A stretch of 64,000 bases of DNA from Lycocorax pyrrhopterus obiensis (taxonomy: Eukaryota; Chordata; Aves; Passeriformes; Paradisaeidae): assembly GCA_014706295.1 (NCBI GenBank), contig JACSVZ010000005.1, positions 20,295,060 to 20,359,059 of the forward strand, in the 5' to 3' direction. Below the pieces are notes generated by a model. It had not been told where the DNA came from, searched no databases, and saw only the letters and a program-made list of their open reading frames with translations. Below are positions 1 to 40,100 of the stretch, one piece after another (the stretch's first letter is position 1; the number at the start of each line of letters is the position of its first letter). Both the position numbers and the translations under genes were made by a program.

Positions 1-15
1 CAAAACTGAAACATC

Positions 16-18
<3 letters not shown>

Positions 19-51
<33 letters not shown>
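19..51. repeat. (CA)n microsatellite
   Basis: A perfect run of alternating A and C lies in the STK26 intron just downstream of the exon ending at 65. It is an ordinary dinucleotide repeat and probably length-polymorphic. Confidence 0.95.
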
Positions 52-52
<1 letters not shown>

Positions 53-55
53 TTA

Positions 56-25984
<25,929 letters not shown>

Positions 25985-26070
25985 GGCGGGCTGCGGCGGC
26001 CAGGCGGGCGCCGCCCGCTGCTCCCCGATCTCGGCCTCTTTCTCCTGGGCGGCGGCGGCGGCGGCGGGGC

Positions 26071-26175
26071 CTGGAAGGACAAAGCGGCGGGAAGGCGGCG
26101 GCTTCAGCGCGGGCCGCGCTCCCTCCTTCCCTCCCCGCCCTGCCCGCCGGCCCCCGCCCGCCGCCGGCTCCTCAC
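26071..26175 (-). other. Candidate 105-bp intron in the STK26 5' UTR
   Basis: On the minus strand a consensus donor CGAG|GTGAGG lies at 26175. A good pyrimidine-tract acceptor TTTGTCCTTCCAG| follows at 26071, 86 bp before the ATG. Together they would make a short intron with a separate non-coding first exon ending at 26176. This is inferred from splice motifs only. Confidence 0.4.
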
Positions 26176-26569
26176 CTCGCGGCCGCGGGGCTGCGCTGCG
26201 CGAAGGGCGGGCGGGGGTCGCTAGCGCCGCTGTCCCCTGCCCGCCGGGCTCCCCGCAGCGGCCCTGCCCATGCCCCGCTCCCCGGTCCCGGCGCGGGGGC
26301 GGCTGCTCGGGGACCCCGGGGTGGCGGCTCTCGGCGCGGCCGGGGCTAGCTCAGAGCGCCATGTCGGGCTCCGGCTGCAGGCGGCGGCTGCTGTTCGGCA
26401 ACTGCTTCCTTCTCGGCTCCGGCCTCGCGGGGCGCAGCCGCCCCACGGCCCCGGCGTCACAGTGCCCGCCTTCTCGGGCGGGCCAGGACCGGGTCACGGC
26501 TGAGGGAGGGGCAGCGCAGACCGCTCAGCGTCAGCACACCCTGGGCTGGGCGTTGCGGGCGGTCGCGCT

Positions 26570-27120
26570 GTCACAGAATCACCAACAAATAGGTTGGAGG
26601 AAAAGACTTCGGAGGTCATCGAGCCCAACATATGGCCCAACACCACCTTGTCAACCCGACCATGGCACTGAGTGCCACGTTCAGCCTTTCCTTTACGGGA
26701 CGGTGACTCTACCACCTCCCTGGGCAGCCTGTTCCAATGTCTAATCACCCTTTCTGTGAAGAAATTATTTCTAATATCCAACCTAAACATCCCCTGGTGC
26801 AGCTAAGACTTTGTCCCCTTGTTTTGTCGGTGGTTCCCCGAGAGAAGAGCCCTACACCCACTTGGCTATACCTTCCTGTCAGGGAGTTGCACAGAGCAAT
26901 AAGGTCCCCTCTGAGTGTCCTTTCTCCAGGCCAGACACCCCCAGTTCCCTCATGGGGACTTGTGCTCCAGATGCTTCACCAGTTCTGTTGCTCTTCTCTG
27001 CACCTGCTCCAGCACCTCAATGTCCTTTCTGAATTGAGGGGCCCAGAACTGGACACAGCACTCCAGGTGTGGCCTCACCAGTGGCAATGCCGACTCCTCA
27101 GGCACTATCATGGGGTCCCT
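26570..27120 (-). mobile_element. CR1 non-LTR retrotransposon, 3' end (minus orientation)
   Basis: CR1 is the dominant LINE of birds. Read on the minus strand, the segment ends with the typical CR1 3' region (complement of TCACAGAATCACC near 26571). It carries the last residues of the ORF2 protein, [20 protein letters not shown] followed by LPREVV (about 26720-26787), and the adjacent conserved segments. It is 5'-truncated and broken, as most CR1 copies are. The left end directly abuts the STK26 CpG island. Confidence 0.9.
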
Positions 27121-30100
27121 CCTGCACAGTCACAGCAGTTTCTCCCTGGCCCCAGTGCCCCCAACACCCCTATATCCCCGGCTCCTGCACCCTGGAGACA
27201 CAGAGTAATACAGGGTGCAAATAACTGAGGGGATATTTGATGGGGTTTACTTGCTTTTGTGACAAAAGTGGTGATGTCTTCTTGTCTCAGGGGTGCTCCT
27301 GGCAGCCAGCTGTGGCGGAGGTGTTGAGGGCAGGTCCAGTTCATCTTTGGAGGTTCAGCTCCCAGTTCAGGGTGGTTGGCTCTTTCTTGGCTCACCAGGA
27401 GGGTTCCCCCCTCCTTGGACAGCTCTCCCCACCCTGCACTGGCTGCTGCAGGGCTCTCCCAACACACACCTCTGTCCCTCACCACTACCTTCTTTTCTGA
27501 TGAGGTGGGCTGCCCCCAACAGTCTACCAGGGCCTGGAGAGGGGAAAATAACAGTGTTTTGAAGTGACTTTTTTCCCATTCATGCATGAGTCCCCTATTC
27601 GCATGTGTGATTCACGTTCCTATACAGGAAAGTTTTGCCGGTTACTCAAGCAAAGCGCAAACTGACATCTTTTACGGCACTGGTTTTCCCTGCAGCCCTC
27701 TGAGCAACAGTATAGAAATCACATGGATCCATCACAAATATCCTCATGGGTATGCAAGGACTTCCCTCAAGTTCATAGGTTTCTAGGGCTAAAAGTCAAT
27801 AAAAAGTAAGGTAAGCTGGAGGTGTTGGATTGCTGGCCATACCAGAGCTATCCTGCTGAGAGGGTGGGTCCCTTCAGAAAGGATGTGACAGCAGGCGGTC
27901 TTCCTCCCTTAGGACTCAAGAATGTTGCACTGTGGCAAGGAACATAAAACACCTCTGTTTAAGGTAAGGTTGTGTTAAAATAGGCTGAAGCCAAGAATTT
28001 CAAAGTTAGGCAGTCTTTCCATCCTTAACTCACTGTGGTTTAAACCAAAAAACAAACAGTAATGTTTGTTAAGGATGAGCTTGTGGATTATGGTGGAATA
28101 TTTTTTTTCCAACTTGCCAGTTTGTTAAGCCTTTACTGTTCCTAAAATATTTACTTTCTTCTGCACCTTTTTTTTGAAAAATAGCATGACTTTAAAAGGC
28201 TTCCGTGTGCTAGTTATACATCTAAGTTACTTACGAGCCTATCTGGAGTTCATTTTAATGCGTGGAATGTTTAAGGTAAACTTTTCTGAAAGTTTATACC
28301 ATATACTTAAATTCAAAAATGTTTTCTATTATAAACCTCTGGGAAGAAATGGGGATTTCTACTGACAAAAAGCTTTCTTAATTATGTACAGCGGTTCAGC
28401 AAATAAGTGAATGAATATTCACTCATGGTACTTCTGATTCTGCTCGAACATATTTAAATCACTTCTCCTTCTACCTTTTAATAATCTTTAGAACATGAGC
28501 CCTGAAAAAATCCTGACAAATGAAATAGGATGATTTTTATTTCATACTGCTGCTGCATTGCAGACCTGCTGCTCCTCTTCTGGTTCTGAGGCTTTGCTTT
28601 TCTCTTTCTATCCATCACCTTGATTTTTCTCTCCAGATTCCTGCTGTTTATCTCAGCCTTGTCTTGAAGTTATACTCTCCCTCACATATTTTCTCCCTGT
28701 TTACTTTGTACCAGAGAATACTAATTGCCAATCCATTCTTAGTATTTTGGGGCCATATACTGAGACTTTTGGCCTTTTATGCATTTCTGACTTGCAGGCA
28801 GCTTAATGTAACATGAAAGGGACTGTAACAGATTTATTTAAGAGAGTTCTACTTCTGCTCTTGCAGGACAACTGTGAAGCATGTGATAAGGTATTCTCCC
28901 CAGCAATTATATCTGCAGCTGTCTCCCACCCATGGCAGGTTGGCCAAAGGAACTGCAGTGACAAAAACACAAAGAAAAACATCCTGTGAAAAGGCAGGTC
29001 AGAAAGCCTGGGAATGACATGGTGAGCAAAGCCAGGGTGGAAAATCTGTCAGGGTATCTTAAGTAATCAGCTGGTCGTGCAATGACTGAGTCATTGAGCC
29101 GGGCTGTGAAGTGAGGTAGACTGGCACCATAACATCTAAGAAAAGGGCTGTAATATTGTATGCCCCTCTGTAATTAGCAAATTCTAGTTTGTGCATTAAG
29201 AAAGACAGGTGGTCAGTTGCTGATATTGCTCTATGAAAGGCCTTCCCTGCTCCCTCCCAGCCTGCCCTTTAAATACCTGGTGCTGCTGTTTTCCAAGACT
29301 TAAAATGTGTCTATAATCCACGTAGGACAGCTCTCAAGGCCTTACAGTAGTGATGTGACCCAAGTCAGACCTTCAACTGTTTCATGTTTTTAAACTACTG
29401 TTTTTGTGTTGCTGGTGTGAAAATATAATTATTTTTACATCAGAAGACTGCAGGGAGCTATCAAAACCATGGAGCTTTTGGAGAGTGCCTGCACCATGTT
29501 AGTTGCTTTAGACCTACCACAAAAAGTAGTAGAAATGTCTCTCAAACTTTCAAACATAAATGAATAAAATGAAATTACTTAGCGTGCTAAGCAGAAAAAT
29601 ACTGCATTTTACAGACTCCACGGACTCCTCCTAGTGATATGCTGGGGGGAAGAGGTGTCTGATCTGGTTCTAGCAGAGCTAATGCAAACTCACACATCTC
29701 TCTACAAAATATAATGCCCAGTTTCTATGTATCAGGATGGATCTGGGTATTCCAAACCCTTCAGTGCCTTTGCAAAGTTCCACTGGCTGGTGTTGCACTG
29801 ACCTGGGCTTGTGGTGACAATCCCATGTGATGCATTTAATGGTACCCACAGTTCTCCTGCCTGGCACCTTTCTCTCAATACAAGCAGCACAGCTAAAGGG
29901 TTATCCCATAAAACTGGAATACAGCATCCCAAACTGGTAACTTCCAATGCTTTTCATGCTTTTAAATCTGAAGCAACTTGTCAAAGATGTTGTGGAAGTT
30001 AAAAGTTGATTGGGATTGGGGGAAAAAAAGAACCACGTATTTATTTTATTAATGAGAAGATCAGGGATGTAAAAGGAAGAATTAAGATGTTTTTGTAAGG

Positions 30101-33100
30101 ATATAATTTCTCAATTCTTTGACATAAATCAGTCTCTGATTCATGAGCATTAGGGAAATCACTTTGTCTTCAAGGCAACTTATTTAGGACCTTCAGAATT
30201 TCCAGCACTGCCACTAGAAGCTGCTGATACTCACTAACATGGGAGATAAATGTAGTCCTTGTCAATCCCTTATTACAACTTTGATATCTCTGTATCCAAT
30301 ATATAATTTAAAGTTATAGAGCCTCGCAGCTGGACTAGAAACAGTACCATAGTACATTCACTTCTGCTCACCACCTTCATTCCCATGCCCAGAATACATC
30401 TTGTTTCCCCTCATTCTCTAGTATTCTCAGTATCCCACCTTCCCCATAGCCTCTGTAGCTCTGGGTTCCCCCAGAGGAGGCAGCTCAGTTGTTCTGTAGG
30501 ACACCAGGTGCATGGGGCTCCTCCAGTACAAATGGATTATTTAGATAATTCAGCTGCCAAAGTCTGCCAGTGCCAACTAAGTGTTAAAAGATGGAGATTT
30601 TCATGTAATGTAGCACAAACATGCATTTTCTCCAGGAGACAACAATGGCACATCCTTCACACAAGGATGATGCCTTCACCACATTCCACGTCCTCCCTCA
30701 GAAGCAAGGGAGCAAAATGATATTTCTTAGCAGGGCAAAATTATACATCTTCTTGCAATCTTCCTCTTAGAAATGGCTGAACTATTTTTTAATTGACACT
30801 TCCTGTACTTTTAAGGAAAATAATCAGGCTGAGGTAAACGCCTAGGACGGAAAAGGTGGGTGAAGGATGCTGGTTCACCATTTCCTTCAATGTAAGGACT
30901 AAAGATCATTAAATCAAACAAGCAGATGCCAAGCTCAAAACAAACAAAAGAAGGCACTTCTTCACACAGGGTATAGTTAAGCTGGTGAACTATTTGCTAC
31001 AGGCCAAAAATGACTGGACAGTTTAATGGAAGGAAAAAAACAAACCCTAACATTGGGAAATACTGTTTATAAAACCAGCACCTCTGGTTGAGGAAGTAGG
31101 CGTGCAGCAAATCCCCTCAGGCAAGTGCAAGTACTGCCCCTGCTCACTCCATTCTTAGCCACTTCCCTGAGCCCTTTCCACTGGCTCCAGCCAGAGACAA
31201 GCTACTGTGATGGATGGGCTTTCTCCTTGCATGATTGGCCTGTTCCATGTGAAAGTTTCAGCCTGGAGGGTTAAAATTTGGTCAAAGTACCCGGCTGAGA
31301 TGGGAGGAACTGCCTTGCAATGGTAGGCAGAGCTACTTGTTAACAGGACCAGTAGACACAGTGCCCATGGTACTAGATGAGTTTGTAGCACACAAATTTT
31401 GCATTGACATAATCTTTAATTTTCCGTAACAGGGAAAAAAATCAATGAGTTGTCTTTATGAGGGTACTAAGCTGATAGTGCATGTGTATTGTACCGGTCT
31501 GGTGAATGATGAGTCACTATGTTCTTAAGGATTATGATAAATTGAATGGACTGTTCACAAGTTCAAGGGCAATCTTTCCACCTTCAACACAAAAAATCCT
31601 TGTGCCAGTTAACTTTTTATTTCAATGCAATATTTGGCTTAACGAAGATGATCTTCTGTAGGATATTCCTGTGCTTCCAAGATTGCAAGATAAGTGAGGG
31701 GGGCTAGTGTTTTGTTTCTGACCTCTTTATTACAAATATACTCTATTTACACTTCCATCTCTAAAATAAACCACACATCTCTAAATACACACACACGGAG
31801 ACACACATATATGTATTTATATGTAATTATATCCAATTCAGTAGTTTAATATCACAGAACATTGTTCTCAAATTATTGTTCTCATATATTCTTCCCCCTG
31901 ATTGCAAATATATTTTGTGATTTTAAATAATTCTTCCCTGCTCTAATTTCCCCCCATAGCAGGAAACCAGAATTTCAGCAAAGCTTGCGCTCTTGGAATA
32001 CCAAAAATAGTTTGGTCACAACAGTGGAAAGGGTGAAGGAAGTGAGAGGCCCTTCCAGTGGGCAAACAAAACACCACCCCAAACAGCACGGTGTCTTTAC
32101 ATAGCCAGTCCAACCTTTTTTTTCCCTAATTTTTTGTTTTTTTAGTAAAAATGCATACAGTATTTATAGAATTAAAAATATTTCTATATAAGGGAACAGC
32201 AACAAGAAGCTGGTTCTGGTGGAATTCCTACACTAGCAAAGCACCCGTTCCAAAGAAGCTGATAGCCCTGGGCAGAACTCTGGACAGGATACTTGTGACG
32301 GCAGGTTGCTCTGCTAGCACCAAGAAAAGGGTGGAGAAAAAGACAGACAAGATGGGTTAAAAAAGAGAGAGGAAAGAGGGAAAAAAAAGGTAATTTTTAA
32401 AATATACCATCAGAAAAAGAAAGGAATGAAAGGAAAGGGTAAAGGAGAAGGCAAAAAAATATTCAAAAAGAAGTAGTAACTCTTCTTGGTAATTCTCACG
32501 TGGAATTACTGTACTAAAGGAAGGGAACTCCTTACCTTTCCTACCACATCTTCAATATTTTTTGGTGCTTGGTTTCTGTTGCTCTCAAGAAGATGGTCTC
32601 TTCAGCTCAGCCTCCAGCCAAGCTGGTCCATGTCTGCAGCCAGGCAGTGATGATCTGATGGAGGCAACTGGGAGGGGAAAAAGAAGAGAATGAAGTGCTA
32701 GAGAGCACTCGCTGTGAGAAGGAGAGTGCTTTTTCCCAGCCTTGCCAGGCTTTCAGCACCAAAACAGAGCCGCACAAACACATATGCACACACACACATG
32801 TGCACAGACACGTGAATGCAGATGCACACACATCTTCAGTCCCTGTCCCCAGAGCCTCAGCCATCCCTCCTGAGAGGCCAGGGCCATCAGTTTGCTTTGT
32901 GCTGCTCTGCCACTTGCCTCTCAACCTTGTTCCCCTCCCCAACAGCCTGTCTGTTGGGCTCTGACAGCGCAGTTGGCTCCCAGGAAGAAGTACTCACACA
33001 CGATGGCAGCTCGAGAGAAAAGTTGAAAAGGAATCAAAGCCATCTCTGTTGAAATAAACATCTGCTCTGTGTTCAGTATCATGGCAACAGGGCTCACAAA

Positions 33101-33935
33101 ATGCACGGGCATCCTTCCAAAGGCTCCTGGCACATCACAGCTATCAGTACCTGCTGAAAACAGGCTGATGGAGCGGTCACAGCACAGTGGGGAGCACAGA
33201 CGGGGACACTCAGAAGAGAAAAACTTTGGTCAAAGCTACAAATAACTTCATGGTTCCCTTGGAGGAATACAGCTCAGAAATCCACTGTCCCTGCAGTGAT
33301 GCTGGCAGCTAGGAAGAAACAGTGGCACTACAGTTCCTTGCATGTGGCTGAGACGTGTGCTCATCACCCCAGCCCACAGTTTCTTCCCAGTTGTCCCAAT
33401 GCAGGCAGAGGAAGAAAGCAGTGGGATGTGGCTGTGGAAAAGCATTTTTCCCTGGAAACCATTCAAGGAGATGTTTGTTTGATGGCTCTCAGTTTACATT
33501 CAGTTCCATGAGGAGTGGTCAGAATAGGCAGAGACCCATTGCCTTTGCCTCTAGCTACAAGTTCTGCCCTGACAAATTGGGACATTAGATGCAAACCTCT
33601 CTGTTTAGCTTTCCATTCCCATATCCCTGCAGAGGCAGCACTGTGACACAACATTGAGCTGAGTCCAAACGAGGCAGTGACAGTCACAGCCAGTGCATCC
33701 AAATGCTGCATTTGTCATGTATATCCTCTGCTTTTAGTGATGGTGTCTTAGCAGGGGAAAGACTACAGCTTGGGTCATGGACACTTACGGATGCTAAAAA
33801 GCTTTAGCAGAGAAGCCTTCAACTCTCAGCAGCAGTTCGTGAGAGCTCTGTCTTTCTCATGCTAAACTATGCAAAACATGATAAGGTTTCTAAAAACCGA
33901 GTCTGCTGTCTTGCACCTGCACATATAATTAGAAT
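27121..33935. other. Intergenic DNA, no gene recognised
   Basis: No conserved ORF, splice-consistent exon series, RNA gene or clear transposon was seen. Short T- and A-rich runs and a minor CA/TA tract near 31788-31825 occur. Short ORFs here have low-complexity, non-conserved-looking translations. Confidence 0.75.
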
Positions 33936-34149
33936 TGTTAGGATTTTGACTAGGGAAATGAACGATGTGAGAATTGACCAATCACTCTGGTAGGTAGTTA
34001 GCTAGAGGTCCAATAACCACTTGCCATTTAGGTAAACACTAAAGGAACTAAACACATAAAAACCCGTCCTTTGTTAATTAAATAATTCCATTCCATTCTC
34101 TTGACTGCATTCCTGTCTCTGAGTCTTTCTTACTCTCTGGCCGGCAACA
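33936..34149 (+). mobile_element. Possible solo LTR fragment, plus orientation
   Basis: The block starts TGTTAGG and ends GGCAACA, giving TG...CA ends. It contains an ACATAAAAACCC TATA-like segment followed by a T/C-rich R-U5-like stretch (CTGACTGCATTCC-type, TCTCTGAGTCTTTC). It resembles an avian ERV LTR core. No target-site duplication was found, so the limits are approximate. Confidence 0.4.
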
Positions 34150-37100
34150 GCAACAGAGACTCACCTGAACCCCCAGCTGGAACATAGTAATGATGGCAAG
34201 AGGTCTTTTTAATGAGTGAATTGGGTGTGGTTGAGCCAGGAATCAATGGGAAGAGACAGTCTGATAATACCACTGTTACTCAGCTTCTTAGAGCAGAAAT
34301 GCACATGAAATGCAGGAATCTGATACCTTCCTGGGAGAGGGAACAGAGATATTTTGTCTCCAGTCCAATTTACCCAAATTCCCGTCAGAGCACTAAGTGA
34401 CAAACATGGCGTTCACTGAGAGCTTCAAAAGGAAATTGCTGTTTTCATAAAAGACATACTCAGTCGAGTTGGTTGTTAAAAGGGAGCTTGAACAAGAGGA
34501 GAGAATGGTTGGAAAAAATGTCCAAAAGCCACCGGGTTGTGGGAAATGAGACTCAACATCTGTGTCCCGGTTGGGCTGTCACTCAAGAACAGCAAGCACG
34601 CAGCTTTGTGTGAACTGCTAGATGTCACAGATGGTGCCTGTTGGGTGAAGAAAATCAGGAGATGCTCAAGACTTCAGCAAGGACAGTAAGAGGGAGAGGG
34701 CAATCTGAGATGAGGAGTTGAGAGCTTTGTCAGTTTTACAGCAAGACAGGGTAAAAGGATGACAGAGACAAAAAGGAGACACAGGGCTAGCAGAAAATCT
34801 TGCTAGGTTTTCATCTCTGTTTGAATATGTAAATAGAGTGATCTGAAAAAATTTCCTGGCTTAACAATTCTTGTTTCCAGGAAATGAACCCTCAAGCAAT
34901 GCTGAAAACCAGCCCAGCTGCCATCACAGCTGTGACTAGTCAGGGGGCAAATGGGGTGACGATAAGGTGACAGTTCTTAGTCCCAGACCTGCAATCAGAC
35001 TGGTACAGGCAGAGCCTGGTAGGTAAGATAAAACTCCAAGCAAGGGCTAGGGTTTCTCTGGGTGAATGGGTGAGACCAAGGCACCAGCATGGTGAGTGTG
35101 TGGATCTAAGTGCAGTGTGTTCAGTGACAGAGGCTGCAGCAAGGAAGAGAAATTTCCATTATAGGGTCACTTTTCTGCCAACTAAGAGCAACCAAAGAGC
35201 AGATGATTCATGAGTACACATCTGCTCTGGCTGCTTTGGAAACTCTCCTCTATCTGGTCCAACTGCTACGTACGCTTATCCCTTGTGCTGATGAGGAAGT
35301 CAGATGTAAACACGTGGATCAAGGCCAGCAAGGCTACTGGTGAGACTGTAAATGCCATGATGGTCACAGCGTGACCTGTGTGCTAGAAGGCTGCATCTAT
35401 AAAACACACAATGGGTGGTGAATCCTTCATGTGTGCTAGTGCTTGGTCACCTTTGCCTCCAGGAAAGTGGGTGTATTTTTCAGAGAAACATAAATAATCG
35501 TGAGACCGAGTTAAATACCACCCTCTACTACGAGATACTGAACAGCAGACTCAGCCCAGGAAACTGCCACTACAAAGGTTAAAGTAGGGGGAGGATATGA
35601 GTGAGAAAGGGATGAAGGGAAGAGGAAGCTTCACAGACCCTGTTACCTTTCACTACTAACGAGCTGCTGAATACTTGGGCCATTCATTCCCCCTTGCTCA
35701 ATGTGTGAATGAGGAACGATAGCAAAATAACCTACCAGAAAGTGTGAAAGGATCCATCCCCAGGAGATGTGTCAAGAGTGCGTTCCAGAGCCTAATCTTC
35801 CTGCAGTGTTTGACGAGGGCTGCCACGGGACAAAACGTTTACTACGCTGACTGAGATACTAATGGGAGTCAGGGGATAAATGGGAGAAGAGGGAAACAAA
35901 GAAGTCACTGCAGCAGAGGAGAGATGAACTCTCATAAGAGGGAAGTGAGGAAAGTTTGTTTATGAGCTGCTGCCAGGAAATCCTGTGACTAACCTTATTT
36001 CACACACCGATTTTATGGACCGAAGTTGTATTTGTAGCAAGCAGGATAAAATGCATAACCGAGCTGTGAAAAGGTGGGCTCACCCTTCCTTTGGAAGGTT
36101 ACAGCACTCTCTGAAAGCTCTCCTGCCATGAGAACATCCCACCAGAGCAAGGCTTTGCCTTTGCAGCAGACTGTTGCCTGGGGGCCCAGGAGCAGATTTT
36201 GTAACCCTAGGGAGGAAAAAAACCCAGCAAAGCTGTGTATTCTTGCAAAAAGAGCTGTTCTTTTTGCAATTCAGAGAGAGCAAATTTGACATGCTATAGT
36301 TTTGCACTATGGTCTGATTGTTCCTGTGCAGCACAACAGGGCATCTCTTCTCTTTCCATTCCCTCTCTCCTGCACCTGTCCTCTCCTCTTTGCACTCAAA
36401 GAAAAGCAAGACTTTGTGTTTCTACAGCTTCAGTGACAACTTATGGATCATATGTGAAATGTATAGAATGGTCAGGAGTGTTCTCTAACAGAACTTTCCA
36501 CTTTCAACCCATACCACAATGTGGACAGAAGACCAGAGGTGATCTGGAAGTTTGTGCAAGTCAAACAGGATGGACACAAACCACAGCATCACCATAAAAT
36601 GCCTGTGCTCATGGCAGGGAAAGCTAAGGAGGATGCTGATAGACTTTTCGAAAGCATCGGGGAAGAGAAGGAAGGCTCAAGGGCAACAGTGCCAACGCAG
36701 AAAGATTGTAACAAAATAATGCTTGACTTGGTTAAACATCAACTCCGATAAGAGGAACAAGCCAGCCTCCTGAAAGGGTTTGCGCAAGCCACAAGGATGA
36801 ACTGTTTAGCTCGGCCATATAGGCACGTGTAGCAAAAGCAAGCAAACAAACAAGTGAAGTGATTTTTCACAAACAGGTTAAATAACAAGAAAAATGTTGC
36901 AGTGGCAGGAGGTATTAGCCTGGGTCCTGTGAGTGGAACAAGGTGCATGTGGTGTCTCCGCTCTGTCGCTGCTGTGTGTGCCCATGCTGCCTGCACCTAT
37001 GCATCTGACAAGGGGGTGCTGCCTGGCAGGGTGAGCAAGCATCCTCAAATGTCCCCCCTGCCCCACATCCAGCCACCAAGGAGAGAAAACCCTGCAAAGT

Positions 37101-40100
37101 GTTCTTCCTCCTCTGCCAGCTCTTGAGGCAAGACGGGTCACCAATCTGCAAGTGTAAGGTCAGAAAGGGCAAGTAACACACCCAGACTAGCCCAACATGG
37201 TACCAGTCTACAGAGGTTTGTGCTTGAGCTGATTCCCAGAGCCCATGAGCTGCTCAGAGGCAGCACCAAGCCCTGAGAAACAGGCCCAGCCACCAGATAC
37301 TTGGCCTTATGCCCCTATGGATTAGGTTCCGCCCAGCCAGTTTATTATCCTACATGCCTTCTCTGGCATGTCTTCCAGTGCTGCAGTTTGGTGATTTATG
37401 GCTGCTGGGTGGGATGTATTGCTGGCTACTGGCTGGCTTGTCCTAACCCAATGAGCAGATTTTGAACTGCCTACTGTTGGCAAGTCATACTGCCACAGGG
37501 ATGGACAACCACCATGGCTGTATTTTGAGCTGTAGTGCTTTCCTTTCACTTCCCCCTGAAGTAATGGGCAAAGGCAGTGGGAACCTGCTTTACTCCGATG
37601 TATGGCCGTAGAGGGAGCAGGGACACAGCCAGCCGCAGTGGGTGGCCCCTGGCAGAGACGCACACCGTGACATTGTACTGCAGGAACTGTGGGTTTGCAC
37701 TTGTCAGAGCGCTGGACTCCCTCATGCCAAGACCCAGTGGCCCCTGTGCCCATATCCCTCCCACCCCTCCTGTTCCTGACACAGGCAGTGTCACCAGGAA
37801 CTCATCACATCCAGGTTAGATGGAGCTCCTGCAGCCCTGTTTGTATGGTTGCATTCACCTCCTGGCTAATTATAGCTGGGGTAGATTGAAGCCTCTCCTG
37901 GTGCCTCCCCATCTGGCACAGCATGTTTTGGTGAGCAGGTAAGGCCCTGGCAGTGCATCCTACTTCCCACCCTGTTCCCACCATGGCTCTGCACAGCCCT
38001 GACCATTCTGTGCTGTCATGTTGCAGCCGGGTCTCTGCAGAACCTCACCTGCAGTGCTTCCCCTGGATTTCCCCAGCACTCTTAACAGGGGTTTATGCAG
38101 GTGCTTTCTGCAGGTGCTTTGCTGTGCTCCAGAGGTGCCTGTATAAGTGGATCCCATTCAATCCACATGCTTTTGCTCTCAGGTCCAGCAACTTGCCTCC
38201 CTCCACCTGCCCGTGCTGGTACTCCTGTGGCATGCAAGTACCTGAATTTTGGAGCAATTTATGCCAGCTAGATATCATTGCTGTGGTTCTATATCAAAAT
38301 GAAACAACAAAGCTCTCACACACATATGCAAATATTTGTGTGCATGGCCTGCAGATCCTTCTTTAGATCACCACGATAAATACCCTGATGTGTCCTACAG
38401 CACAGCTTCCTCAGCTTTTTGGTTTTGTCCAGTTACTTCTCCAGCCTGGAATTGTTCCCCAGGAGGGACCTGAAGAGCAGGCCACAGCACAGAAAGACCC
38501 CATGTGGTTTCCCTGGAGTCCAACATAGTAACCCTTTGCCCTGGACTGGTTTTTGAGAGCTGCCTCCATGGGTGGCTGGTGCAGACCTGGATGCACATCT
38601 CCCTGCCAGGGACAGAGGTGATGCCCAGCTGGTTCTTGGTTCAGTGCGTGCCCCTGGCACATGCCAGTGGGGAGGGCTACAGCTTCCTTCCCTGCACGGA
38701 TCCCTGAAACTTCCTGGGTGTTAAAGAGAGGGGGCCCTTGTGAGGAGCTCTGTTCAACCTGCTCCTATTTTCTTGCACTGGTTAGATGGCAGGGGTGAGG
38801 AGGTGGGTTGTCCCAGTTGCTGCCAAAGCAAGAGCTCAGCACCTCCCACCTGCATCCAAGTTTATACTGTGTCTCCAACCTGGTAAAGGAAAATACAGTC
38901 TGGCAGCATGCCCATCCAGCAATCAATCTGCAGGGTGGAGGAGCATGAGGATCAGAGTCAAACTTACTGGGTCAGGTAAGGTGAAGATGGGAGCCTCACC
39001 CTCTGGGTCAGCCCCCATTCAGGAAACCATTTCCATGGACACCTGCCCTTCCCACTACAAAAGCCACTCTGAGGAATGGTGCCATGTCCCTGCTAAGGTC
39101 CCATTCTCTGGAAAGCCACTCTACATTGGCCCTTGCTGCCCGAAAGCCTCCACTTTCCTCTGCTTTGGGGGATGAAGGAAAAGAGGGAAGGCGAGCAACA
39201 GCTGATGTCCTTTCCCAGCAGTAACTCCCGCCCCAGTTAGTGGGAAGAGGCAGCAAAACTCTGACCAGATCACTCAGAGGCAGTGAGCACCTGGTGAAGC
39301 AAGGCCTCTCCCCAGTTATTTGGTAAATACGTATCACATAACACCTGCACCAGCACCGCCTTTGAAGCCGATCTGTTTATTAAACAAAAATGAGAGAAAA
39401 TAACCAAGTCAACCAAGGTGTTTGAGCATGAAAAGGAAGCTCGAGTCAATTAGCTTCCCTCTGATGCCTGAAGTGGATGGGGATTTGGGGGTGGGGGAGT
39501 GATAAAACAGCAGATTAGCTGACTTTCATGCATTTGCCAGTCTGGCCAGTTCCACGGGATTTCTGGCTGCTGACATCACTGTGCTCCTCCAGGGACCAGC
39601 CAACCTACAGTAGTTTTCAGGAAAGAGGTGGTCATTACTGGTTTACTAATAGAATGTCACCCTTCCCCATCATCTCAGGGTTTCAAGCAGGGCCTGGGCA
39701 CTCCACTCTGCCTTCTGCCCTGAGGGACTTCCCAAGCACTTTACTACATCAGGCTGTCCTGGCAGAGCAGCCCCGAGTCCCTTCCTATTTATTTGTCCCA
39801 TTGCACATTTATTTGTCCCTCTTGATCTGGCAGGAGCATAAAGCATGTTTGTATCATGTTGACAAATGTTCCTCCATGCACCAGCACTGGATGTCCACAA
39901 TCCCATGGGAAGGCAGTGGTGCAGAGGTAACCTGCCGACCACAGAGATGTGTAGCAGCAGAGGTGGCTTCAACTGTGCCACATGCTGCATGACCACAGCA
40001 CCCTGGTCAAGCAGTTCTGCTACTGGGAGCCCTAAAGCAGAGTGTGGCACATTGTCAAACATCCCAGAGTGGCTGGTCACAGGTCACAGGCTGCTCGGTC

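Noticed and set aside
36235..36751. Possible small gene (ORFs of 120 and 76 codons)
   Set aside because: The translations show no recognisable motif, no splice-consistent partners and no promoter-like sequence nearby.
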